64,000 bases of DNA from Tenacibaculum sp. 190524A05c (GTDB lineage Bacteria; Bacteroidota; Bacteroidia; Flavobacteriales; Flavobacteriaceae), in the NCBI RefSeq assembly GCF_964036595.1, contig NZ_OZ038523.1, forward strand, positions 586,501 to 650,500, written 5' to 3'. Below, piece after piece: positions 18,995 through 26,104 of this stretch (the stretch's first letter is position 1; every line of letters starts with the position of its first letter). A program made the position numbers and the translations under genes. Below the pieces are notes generated by a model that was not told where the DNA came from, did not search any database, and saw only the letters and a list, made by a program, of their open reading frames with translations.

Positions 18995-20083
18995 TCATGA
19001 GCTTAATTCATAATATTTAATGGATTGAGATTTTAATGAATTTGTAGACCAATCTGTCCATTGTCCGGTTTCAGGATTATAACCACATTTTAAAGGCTTA
19101 CTATATATATATTCAGGTTTATCTAAAAAGGCACGACAGTCTGTGCATATATATCGAAATTCACAGGTTTTACAAACATCAACACTATCTTTGGTAATAC
19201 TCCAAAGTTTAGTGAATTCCTTATTTTCTATAACTTCACTCAATGAAGTAAATTTAATATTGCCAAAATCTTTTTTCATTGATGGGCAATTCCTTATTAA
19301 ACCATCCGTATCTATGGAAATTTTTCTATTTAGACATGAATTGAAATTTTTAGCTTCTGTATATTCTTTGATTCCAGATACATTGAAATTCTTAAAATTA
19401 ATAATACCACAGGATTTATTTGAAACTATATTTTGTTCAGTAGCTATTATATAACCTATGCTTTCATTATGACGTTTAACTTTTCTTACTTTATTATTTG
19501 GAGCATTATAAAAAGTAATTCGTTCTACTATGTAATTACTTCTCATTATAGATAACAATTCATCAATCAAATTTTCATTTTCGTATTTTAGAATAAGCTC
19601 AATAGAATTTAAATAATACTTATTTGCTTCTGTAATAATATTAGAAATGAAAGAATAATCTGATTCAGAATACGCTCTAAACTCAACATGCTGACAATTT
19701 AATAATGATAATTGTCGTAATATATCATTAACGTCGTATTTAGATTCATTAAAATCTATTATTGCATTTGTAATTTGATGTGGACTATCCCATTCGGTAC
19801 TCATATCAGGGAATAGAGAGATGTCATCAACATATTCACCTAATTCATTTTCAACTAAAAAATCCATTAACAATTTGAAATTTGATAGATCTTCTTTAGT
19901 CATTAAATTCTCTATATCCGATATTTTATGTGTCTTTAATTTTTGAAAAATAGTATAATATCCTTGTGGTAATTTATAAATATCATGACGGGTTAAATCG
20001 TGAATTAAACATTCTTTAACACCACTTACAATAACACAATCTGTATATATTAAAAAGTAATTATTTTTCATTTTCATCATCAA
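18995..20083 (-). CDS. gwsS: Grasp-with-spasm SPASM-domain peptide maturase
   Basis: The 362-aa protein has a C-terminal SPASM-like cysteine set: Cys in SCGIINF, FNSCLN and RNCPSM, then CKTCEFRYICTDC and LKCGYNPETGQW. SPASM domains bind auxiliary Fe-S clusters in peptide-modifying enzymes. The N-terminal two thirds show no radical-SAM CxxxCxxC motif, so a radical mechanism is not supported by the sequence; the domain may bind the peptide or an electron-transfer cluster. It is the last gene of the RiPP operon, overlapping the 76-aa gene by 23 bp. Several Met codons open the frame; starting at Met5 would cut the overlap to 11 bp. Symbol by recall of the grasp-with-spasm system (GwsS). Confidence 0.78.
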   Translation of the reverse strand: MMMKMKNNYFLIYTDCVIVSGVKECLIHDLTRHDIYKLPQGYYTIFQKLKTHKISDIENLMTKEDLSNFKLLMDFLVENELGEYVDDISLFPDMSTEWDSPHQITNAIIDFNESKYDVNDILRQLSLLNCQHVEFRAYSESDYSFISNIITEANKYYLNSIELILKYENENLIDELLSIMRSNYIVERITFYNAPNNKVRKVKRHNESIGYIIATEQNIVSNKSCGIINFKNFNVSGIKEYTEAKNFNSCLNRKISIDTDGLIRNCPSMKKDFGNIKFTSLSEVIENKEFTKLWSITKDSVDVCKTCEFRYICTDCRAFLDKPEYIYSKPLKCGYNPETGQWTDWSTNSLKSQSIKYYELSS

Positions 20084-20291
20084 AATTTATGTTCGAGTAA
20101 TCAATTATTTTAGAAATAGGTTTGTTGAATCTAGTGTATAAATGATATCCACCTAACTCAATATTATCCTTGCCATCTAGTAGCTCTTTTTCACTTGACT
20201 GCATTTCATTGTATAATATGAAATTATACCATAGTGGTAGGTTTTTTGTCAAGGATTTATTTGTTATTAATTTTTTGATTTTAAGTTCCAT
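20061..20291 (-). CDS. Small unknown protein of the RiPP operon
   Basis: This 76-aa protein is not recognised. It lacks a signal peptide and membrane segments, is rich in Lys, Asn, Asp and Glu, and contains the central stretch LPLWYNFILYNEMQSS and a GGYHLYTRF segment. It lies 7 bp after the ATP-grasp gene and overlaps the SPASM gene by 23 bp, so it is almost surely translated with them. It could be an adaptor that presents the leader peptide, a detached domain of the SPASM protein, or an immunity factor. None of these can be chosen from the sequence. Confidence 0.6.
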   Translation of the reverse strand: MELKIKKLITNKSLTKNLPLWYNFILYNEMQSSEKELLDGKDNIELGGYHLYTRFNKPISKIIDYSNINFDDENEK

Positions 20292-20298
20292 ACTTGTG

Positions 20299-21273
20299 TT
20301 AAAGTTCCTTTGCTAATTCTCTTTCTAAATAGAAATTGCATGGCGTTGATACCATACTAAATTGTCCAACTGGATTTATTTCTAGGAATATGTAATTTCC
20401 GTTTTTATCTACCATTATATCAGCTGATCCAGTATTTAAATCTAATTCATTAAATAGTGTTTTTAAATTTTGTTCAATTTTTTCAGGTAACTTAAAAGGA
20501 ATATTTCTATTAGGTTTTGAATTATTATACTTTCGAAAATCTAATTCCGTTTGTTTATCATTCTGGGAAAAAACACACATAGAGTAAAATTTACCTTTTA
20601 AATAGAATACTCTCAATTCATAACGTTTTTCAACTAAATTTTGAAATAAAGTAGGAGAAAAAATATCCGGAAAAGAATTGATATTATCCAGATTAACCTT
20701 TTCTGTATAAGTATAGTAACCGTGATTTTCTGTGAAATGATATAAATTATCTTTAATTGATTTGGTGATTAATTCATTTTCTGATTTTAAAATTTCACGA
20801 AGTTGCTTTTTAGTTGTGGCAATGAATGTTTTTGGTGTTTTTAACCCAATTTCTTTAGCTAACTCTAGTACTTCTAGTTTATTTAAATTTGCATTGTACT
20901 GTTTACCTACACTTTTCTTTTTTTCTAACTTTTTATGTATAAATTTAATAAGAGTTCTATTTTCCTCTTTAACTATATTTTTTAATTCATTTCCATCTTC
21001 CAATAAAATTTCTTTGTCTTTTATTCCGTAGTTTGCCTTAAAGTGTTTGAAGCCTAATCCAGCTTTTCTATACCATACACCGTTAGCACTATTCAAATCG
21101 TATATTTTATTATTTTTTTGAAAAATAATGGTGTTATCAAATGTATTTAGTTCTAAAAACTGAGTGTCATTAGAGTCACCGTTAATTCTTAAGTATGGTT
21201 TGTGAAGAAAATTTAACCACTTACATACTAATGTGGTTGTGAAGTCTCCTTTTATGGAAAAAATTAATTTCAT
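20299..21273 (-). CDS. gwsG: ATP-grasp peptide ligase (grasp-with-spasm maturase)
   Basis: This 324-aa protein has the ATP-grasp layout of graspetide ligases (MvdC/MvdD relatives): an N-terminal ligand domain with VWYRK, the ATP-binding lysine region LITKSIKDN, and the metal-binding end SADIMVDKNGNYIFLEINPVG. These enzymes form ester or amide side-chain crosslinks between Asp/Glu and Thr/Ser/Lys in a precursor peptide using ATP. It starts 101 bp after the precursor stop, with hairpins between, and is followed after 7 bp by the 76-aa gene. The core of the nearby precursor offers many Thr and Asp residues, matching this chemistry. Symbol by recall of the grasp-with-spasm system (GwsG). Confidence 0.82.
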   Translation of the reverse strand: MKLIFSIKGDFTTTLVCKWLNFLHKPYLRINGDSNDTQFLELNTFDNTIIFQKNNKIYDLNSANGVWYRKAGLGFKHFKANYGIKDKEILLEDGNELKNIVKEENRTLIKFIHKKLEKKKSVGKQYNANLNKLEVLELAKEIGLKTPKTFIATTKKQLREILKSENELITKSIKDNLYHFTENHGYYTYTEKVNLDNINSFPDIFSPTLFQNLVEKRYELRVFYLKGKFYSMCVFSQNDKQTELDFRKYNNSKPNRNIPFKLPEKIEQNLKTLFNELDLNTGSADIMVDKNGNYIFLEINPVGQFSMVSTPCNFYLERELAKEL

Positions 21274-21291
21274 TATAATTAGTTTTAAAAT

Positions 21292-21316
21292 AATAAGCTA
21301 GAAATTCTAGCTTATT
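21292..21316 (-). terminator. Hairpin between precursor and maturase genes
   Basis: AATAAGCTAGAA (21292-21303) is followed by its complement TTCTAGCTTATT (21305-21316), giving a stem of about ten pairs closed by a small loop. On the minus strand it is followed by TTATTTTA. Its place between precursor and ligase fits partial termination or 3' protection, which would yield more precursor than enzyme. A second small hairpin (AACTAT 21342-21347 with ATAGTT 21351-21356) lies just upstream. Confidence 0.6.
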
Positions 21317-21374
21317 ATTCGTAAATAGAAAATTTGGGATTAACTATAGAATAGTTATAGTTTCCTCTATTTCA

Positions 21375-21563
21375 TTAGTTTTGATCTTCAATTTCCTTAT
21401 CTGTATCTGCTGATGTCCCACCAGAGTCAGTATCTTTATCCCACCCCATACTATTTGTAGCAGCTGTACCACAATTGGTATCTGTGTTAAATAATCGTCC
21501 TCCATAAAGGTTTGATAATGATTCTTTTTCAATTTTTTTTCCAAAAAACTTTTCTAATGACAT
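21375..21563 (-). CDS. RiPP precursor peptide with GG leader
   Basis: This 62-aa peptide has a leader of 22 residues, opening MSLEKFFGKK and ending SLSNLYGG, a double-glycine cleavage site. The 40-residue core (23-62) contains seven Thr (27, 29, 33, 36, 45, 50, 54), three Ser, two Lys, one Cys (31) and nine Asp/Glu (28, 42, 44, 46, 53, 55, 57, 59, 60). This mix suits ester or amide crosslinking by the adjacent ATP-grasp enzyme. The frame is preferred over an overlapping 66-aa frame because only this one has leader features. It is the first gene of the operon. No C39 peptidase-transporter is encoded nearby, so cleavage and export would rely on an unlinked system. Confidence 0.82.
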   Translation of the reverse strand: MSLEKFFGKKIEKESLSNLYGGRLFNTDTNCGTAATNSMGWDKDTDSGGTSADTDKEIEDQN

Positions 21564-21803
21564 AATAAATTAATTTAATGATTACTTACTCTATTTAGGC
21601 TTTTCAGTATTCGCCTTGGTTACAACTAAGAACTCATTATCATGTTTCTATTTACACATATTTGTTACTATGCTAGTTTTATTTATTTTATAAATAGTCA
21701 TATTTTTCATTTTTAAAACGTCCATTAAATCCTGAAAATGATTTACTTAAAGTATTTCGTTATATTTTATATTAAGTCGGGTATAATAGCTTTTTCTTTA
21801 TAA
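21564..21803. other. AT-rich divergent intergenic region
   Basis: This gap separates the RiPP operon from the divergent AraC gene. It is very AT-rich. No second precursor with a GG leader was seen in either strand, and no full TAnnTTTG box was found on the minus strand, so the RiPP promoter remains unidentified. The right end runs into the AraC operator at 21804-21823. Confidence 0.5.
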
Positions 21804-21823
21804 TTGACGTTTTTAGACAAGTT
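21804..21823. promoter_or_regulatory. AraC operator copy 1 (Mo-hydroxylase regulon)
   Basis: The 20-bp element TTGACGTTTTTAGACAAGTT differs by one base from the copy at 22697-22716. It lies 30 bp upstream of the AraC ATG and 18 bp upstream of the -7-like box TATATTTA (21842-21849). If that box is used, transcription starts at or next to the ATG at 21854, so the mRNA would be leaderless or translation would begin at Met6 (21869). Confidence 0.7.
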
Positions 21824-21853
21824 TCTGTGATTTTCTTCAAGTATATTTAGACT

Positions 21854-22690
21854 ATGGAAAATCATACAATGAAATATATTCAGTCAGGAGAACTTCAGAT
21901 TGCGGCCTCTTGTGAAACCACTTGTAATAGAATTACTGAGGTTTATCATCCTAGCTCCCTCCTGCTCTATACTCAAATAGGAAAACTTCATGTAATTGTA
22001 GGTGAAGATGAGTTTGAAATTCCTAGAGGTAATTTTGCCTTACTACGAAAATATACAGAAGCAAAGATGTTTAAAACGTGGTCTGAAGATGAAGGTCTTG
22101 CTAAAACCTATGGTTTTGGATTAACCAATGATTTTATAAATAAAGTAATTCATAAAATAGAATTACCTAAAAAAAACTACATAAATGATTCGTTTTTCGA
22201 TATTCCGAATACCAAGAAATTAAGTGACTTGATGAACTCTCTAATTGTTTTTATTGATGATGAAAAATCCATTGATATTAATACTGTTGAAGTTAAGACA
22301 CTTGAAGCATTACGAGCATTAGCGGAAGCTGATAATGGAATTTTAAATATTTTCAAAGAGTTTTCGAATAACGAGCGAGCTAGTATTGAAAAGCTGATGA
22401 GACACAATTTTTTGTATAATATTCCATTAGAAACTTTAGCAAAACAATCCGGTAGAAGTTTATCAACATTCAATCGAGAGTTCAAAACAATTTTTAATGA
22501 AACTCCTCATCGATGGATTATGAAAGAGCGACTGTATCACGCAAGAAACTTGATGAAATCAAATAAGCATAAACCGTCTAAAGTTTATTTAGAATCTGGA
22601 TTCGAAGATTTATCACATTTCAGTAAAGCTTTCAAAAAACAATTCAATATTACTCCATCTGAATTTTATAAGTCTTTACAAGAGCTCTAA
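21854..22690 (+). CDS. AraC-family regulator of the Mo-hydroxylase operon
   Basis: This 278-aa protein has an N-terminal cupin-like sensor (about 15-100) and a C-terminal AraC domain (about 180-275) with ETLAKQSGRSLSTFNREFK and VYLESGFEDLSHFSKAFKKQ. It stands divergent from the RiPP operon and directly before the cytochrome/molybdenum hydroxylase genes on the same strand. Near-identical 20-bp elements upstream of itself and of that operon point to control of both. The annotated ATG lies so close to the -7-like box that Met6 is a credible start. The inducer is unknown, possibly an aldehyde or N-heterocycle acted on by the enzyme. Confidence 0.85.
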   Translation: MENHTMKYIQSGELQIAASCETTCNRITEVYHPSSLLLYTQIGKLHVIVGEDEFEIPRGNFALLRKYTEAKMFKTWSEDEGLAKTYGFGLTNDFINKVIHKIELPKKNYINDSFFDIPNTKKLSDLMNSLIVFIDDEKSIDINTVEVKTLEALRALAEADNGILNIFKEFSNNERASIEKLMRHNFLYNIPLETLAKQSGRSLSTFNREFKTIFNETPHRWIMKERLYHARNLMKSNKHKPSKVYLESGFEDLSHFSKAFKKQFNITPSEFYKSLQEL

Positions 22691-22696
22691 ACTAAA

Positions 22697-22716
22697 TTGA
22701 CGTTTTAAGACAAGTT
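22697..22716. promoter_or_regulatory. AraC operator copy 2 (Mo-hydroxylase regulon)
   Basis: The 20-bp element TTGACGTTTTAAGACAAGTT matches the copy at 21804-21823 in 19 of 20 positions. It starts 6 bp after the regulator stop and ends 51 bp before the cytochrome ATG. A -7-like box TAACTTTA (22735-22742) follows after 18 bp, exactly the spacing found at the first copy. Confidence 0.72.
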
Positions 22717-22767
22717 ATATCTATTTGATTTTATTAACTTTATAAGAAACTAACAAACCACTTACCT

Positions 22768-23382
22768 ATGAAGATGTCTTCAAAGCTTTTAGTGATTCCT
22801 ATACTTTTAGTGGCCGGAATACTCTTAGCATCTAATTTAAATAACTCACCTAGTTATTCACCTGTAACAAAAGATTTGAAATCTGCGAATAGCGAAGATA
22901 ATTTCAATAAAATGATGGATGTATTAATGAGTCCACGTTGTATTAATTGTCACCCTAATGACAATATACCAAAGCAAGGAGATGATTCACATCCACATTA
23001 TTTTGGAATGTCAAGAGGTGAAAATAATTTAGGTTATCAAGCAACAAAATGTACTACTTGTCATCAATCAGAAAATAATAATTATTCAGGTGTGCCAGGA
23101 GCTCCGGAGTGGTCTTTAGCTCCAGAAAGTATGAAGTGGGAAGGATTAACAAGAAATGAAATAGCAGAATCGATGCTAGATCCTAAGCGAAATGGAGGAA
23201 GAAATCATGAAGAATTGATGCATCATTTAACTGAGCATGAGTTGGTACTTTGGGCTTGGGAACCTGGAGTTAGAGCTGATGGATCACAACGAAATCCGCC
23301 TCCAGTTCCTGTAGATGAGTATATCAAAGCAGTAAAAGAATGGTTCGAAGATGGAGCCAAAATTCCTTCTAATAATAATTAA
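22768..23382 (+). CDS. Exported diheme c-type cytochrome-like protein
   Basis: The 204-aa protein has an N-terminal signal anchor (about 1-22) and two heme-binding CxxCH motifs, CINCH at 58-62 and CTTCH at 95-99. It is the first gene of the molybdenum hydroxylase operon, 17 bp before the 2Fe-2S subunit. In periplasmic isoquinoline-oxidoreductase-like and aldehyde-dehydrogenase systems a cytochrome c takes electrons from the enzyme, so this protein is probably the electron acceptor that links it to the respiratory chain. It resembles small Isoquinoline-operon cytochromes rather than class I mono-heme ones. Role inferred from context. Confidence 0.82.
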   Translation: MKMSSKLLVIPILLVAGILLASNLNNSPSYSPVTKDLKSANSEDNFNKMMDVLMSPRCINCHPNDNIPKQGDDSHPHYFGMSRGENNLGYQATKCTTCHQSENNNYSGVPGAPEWSLAPESMKWEGLTRNEIAESMLDPKRNGGRNHEELMHHLTEHELVLWAWEPGVRADGSQRNPPPVPVDEYIKAVKEWFEDGAKIPSNNN

Positions 23383-23399
23383 CCACAAAAAAGCTTTTT

Positions 23400-23870
23400 A
23401 TGAAAATTTCATTTGAAATAAATAATAAACCAACAACAGTAGATATTGAGGATGGTAATACGCCTTTACTTTGGGTGATTCGTGATATTTTGGATTTAAA
23501 AGGAACAAAATTTGGATGTGGTAAAGCCGCTTGTGGTGCTTGTACAATTATGGTTGATAATGAAGAAGTTCGTTCTTGTTCTTACTCAGTTAAGTTTGCT
23601 GAAGGAAAAAAAGTAACAACTATAGAAGGTTTAGGAACTCCTGAAAAGCCTCATCCTGTGCAACAAGCGTGGATTGAAGAAGTAGTTCCTCAATGTGGTT
23701 ATTGTCAACCTGGTTTTATGATGGCTACCGCTGCTTTGTTAGAAAAAGTACCAAACCCTACGGATGAAGATATAGACCAGAATATTATTAATGTTTGTCG
23801 TTGTGCTACGTATTATAGAATGAGAAAGGCAATTCATCGTGCAGCTGAACTAAAAAATACTAACAGTTAA
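23400..23870 (+). CDS. 2Fe-2S subunit of molybdenum hydroxylase (IorA-like)
   Basis: This 156-aa protein is the small iron-sulfur subunit of the xanthine oxidase family. Cys40, 45, 48 and 60 bind the plant-type 2Fe-2S cluster, and Cys99, 102, 133 and 135 bind the second cluster in the four-helix domain. All eight ligands are present. It passes electrons from the molybdenum subunit encoded 10 bp downstream to the cytochrome encoded just upstream. There is no FAD subunit gene, which fits the two-subunit isoquinoline 1-oxidoreductase type rather than xanthine dehydrogenase. The substrate is not revealed by the sequence. Confidence 0.92.
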   Translation: MKISFEINNKPTTVDIEDGNTPLLWVIRDILDLKGTKFGCGKAACGACTIMVDNEEVRSCSYSVKFAEGKKVTTIEGLGTPEKPHPVQQAWIEEVVPQCGYCQPGFMMATAALLEKVPNPTDEDIDQNIINVCRCATYYRMRKAIHRAAELKNTNS

Positions 23871-23880
23871 ATTTTCCATT

Positions 23881-26046
23881 ATGAGTACGAATAAAGGTAA
23901 AAAAGGAATATCACGTCGTAAATTTTTAGTGAGAGGTGGATTAGGAACTTTAGGTGTTTTAGCTGTTGGAACGTATGCGTTTAGAAATCCTTTAAGAAGA
24001 TCTATTCTTGAAATGACCGAAACCATGGCTCCTGCCTATATGGGAAGCGGAACAGAACCAAATTTATGGTTCGAATTGACTAAAGAGAATAAAGTTATTT
24101 TTCACTCTCCAAAAGTTGAAATGGGACAAGGATCTTTTACAAGTTTTGCCCAAATGATTGCTGATGAAATGGATTTGAAAATACAACAAATTGAAGTTAT
24201 TGGAGCAGCAACTAAAACTGGTGTTGTTGATGGAATGAGTACAGGAGGAAGTTTATCTGTAGGTGGACTTTGGAAACCATTACGAGAATTATCTGCAACG
24301 ATGAGGGAAATGCTGAAAAATGAAGCAGCTAAGAAATTAAATGTAGATGCTTCTTCTCTATCAACAAAAGATGGAATAATTTCAGGTGGAGGAAAAACCA
24401 TGACTTATGCCGAAGCCGCAGATGGTGTAACAGAATGGAATGTTCCGCAGACACCTAAATTAAAGTCTATTAAAGATTATAAGTTTATAGGAAAACCGGT
24501 TGCCAGAATTGATTTAAATGCCAAAGTTTTTGGAGATCCAATTTTTGGATTAGATGCCCAATTACCTAATATGCTTCACGCTGCTATTATAAGACCTAGT
24601 AAAGTTGGTGCTGCATTTAAAAGTGCAAATACAACTGAAGCGGAAAAAATGCCTGGTGTGGTAAAAGTGGTTCAAATGGACAATTGGGTTGGTGTAGTCG
24701 CAAAATCATATCCTCAAGCCTTAGCAGCAAAATTTAAAATAAAGGTAGACTGGGAAGTATCTAAAAAATGGACTGAAGATGAAATTAGAGGTTTGCTTCA
24801 AGTGGGTAAAGGAGATGAAATGATAACTCAAAAAGAAGGAAATGAATTGGATACCAATGATGAAGATGTAGTTTCAATGACATTTACAAGTCCAATTGGC
24901 GCACATGCACAAATAGAACCTAATGGAGCTGTAGCGGATTATAACAATGGTGATATTACTGTAATTTTATCTACACAAGTTCCTGGTAAAACACAAGAAC
25001 ATGTAGCAGAAGCATTAGGAGTTGATGTTGACAAGGTAAATATTGTTCCTACGTATTTAGGTGGAGGGTTCGGAAGGCGATTAAATACTAATCATGCAAT
25101 TCAAGCAGTTCAATTATCTAAAGCTGTTGGGAAACCTGTGAAATATATTTTTACAAGAAAAGAAGAATTTCAACATGATTTATTTCGTCCGCCTACACAA
25201 CACATAATGAAGGGTAAATTGAGTTCAGATGGCTATTTAGATAGTTTAGAACATCATTATGCGAGTGGAGATGTCGCGATCGGATCTATTCTATTTCCAA
25301 ATGTATTGAATGATGTTTTAGGAACTGATGTTGGCGCTATGCGTGGAGGAAATATTATGTATGATAAAATTCCTAATTACCGAGCTGTACAATGGCACAC
25401 AACATTACCGTTTGCAACGAGTTGGTGGCGTAGTTTAGGATTATTGGCAAATACTTTTGCTATAGAAAGTTTTGTTGATGAATTGGCCATTAAAGCTGGT
25501 AAAGATCCCGTTGAATTTCGTCTAGCGAGTATTAGTAATAAAGGGAATAAAAAACGTTTATATGATGTTATTCAGCTAGCTGCTGAAAAAGGTAATTATC
25601 AAGATAAACCAGTAAATGGAATAGCCAAAGGATTCGCAGCTTCAACGGATGCGAACTCTCCTGCAGCACATGTAGTTGAAGTTTCTATTGTTGATAATGG
25701 GATAAAAGTTCACAAAGTTACCTGTGCTTTTGATTGTGGTGTTACTGTAAATCCAGATCAAGTTAAAGCGCAATGTGAAGGTTCGATTATTATGGGAATG
25801 AGTGGCGCTATGTTTGAAAAGATGACTTTGGAAGATGGCGAATTGTCACCAACAATATATGGTCCATATGACATGGCATTGATGAAACATGCTCCTAAAG
25901 AGATAGATATTCATTTTATTCAAGGTGTAGATATTCCATTACCAGTAGGAGAACCACCAATGGGACCAATTGGAGCTGCAATAGCCAATGCCCTAAGACG
26001 ACTTACTGGGAAAAGATTAACAGATCTTCCACTTAAATTAAGTTAG
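23881..26046 (+). CDS. Molybdopterin-binding subunit of isoquinoline-oxidoreductase-type hydroxylase
   Basis: This 721-aa subunit starts with a Tat signal (SRRKFL at residues 11-16, then a hydrophobic stretch), so the folded enzyme goes to the periplasm. The body matches aldehyde oxidase/xanthine dehydrogenase molybdopterin domains, with VEMGQGSFT, GGGFGRRL and the C-terminal GEPPMGPIGAAIANAL, whose Glu is the usual catalytic base. It likely binds molybdenum-MCD, consistent with the MocA-like cytidylyltransferase in the same operon. Substrates in the family include aldehydes and N-heterocycles; this one's substrate is unknown. It is shorter than xanthine dehydrogenase because the flavin domain is absent. 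Confidence 0.92.
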   Translation: MSTNKGKKGISRRKFLVRGGLGTLGVLAVGTYAFRNPLRRSILEMTETMAPAYMGSGTEPNLWFELTKENKVIFHSPKVEMGQGSFTSFAQMIADEMDLKIQQIEVIGAATKTGVVDGMSTGGSLSVGGLWKPLRELSATMREMLKNEAAKKLNVDASSLSTKDGIISGGGKTMTYAEAADGVTEWNVPQTPKLKSIKDYKFIGKPVARIDLNAKVFGDPIFGLDAQLPNMLHAAIIRPSKVGAAFKSANTTEAEKMPGVVKVVQMDNWVGVVAKSYPQALAAKFKIKVDWEVSKKWTEDEIRGLLQVGKGDEMITQKEGNELDTNDEDVVSMTFTSPIGAHAQIEPNGAVADYNNGDITVILSTQVPGKTQEHVAEALGVDVDKVNIVPTYLGGGFGRRLNTNHAIQAVQLSKAVGKPVKYIFTRKEEFQHDLFRPPTQHIMKGKLSSDGYLDSLEHHYASGDVAIGSILFPNVLNDVLGTDVGAMRGGNIMYDKIPNYRAVQWHTTLPFATSWWRSLGLLANTFAIESFVDELAIKAGKDPVEFRLASISNKGNKKRLYDVIQLAAEKGNYQDKPVNGIAKGFAASTDANSPAAHVVEVSIVDNGIKVHKVTCAFDCGVTVNPDQVKAQCEGSIIMGMSGAMFEKMTLEDGELSPTIYGPYDMALMKHAPKEIDIHFIQGVDIPLPVGEPPMGPIGAAIANALRRLTGKRLTDLPLKLS

Positions 26047-26104
26047 AATTATGTATTTTATGGCTTAAATTAAACGGTAACCAACTACTGAATTAACTAT
26101 TATT

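Noticed and set aside
18995..20083. Radical-SAM maturase
   Set aside because: No CxxxCxxC motif is present in the N-terminal two thirds, so only the SPASM part is supported.
21344..21544. A 66-aa frame over the precursor region
   Set aside because: It overlaps the 62-aa precursor in another frame, has no GG leader and reads like noise; the 62-aa frame has both leader and plausible core.
21564..21853. Second short precursor upstream of the first
   Set aside because: Only tiny frames (about 18-20 residues) without GG motif or core-like composition were found.
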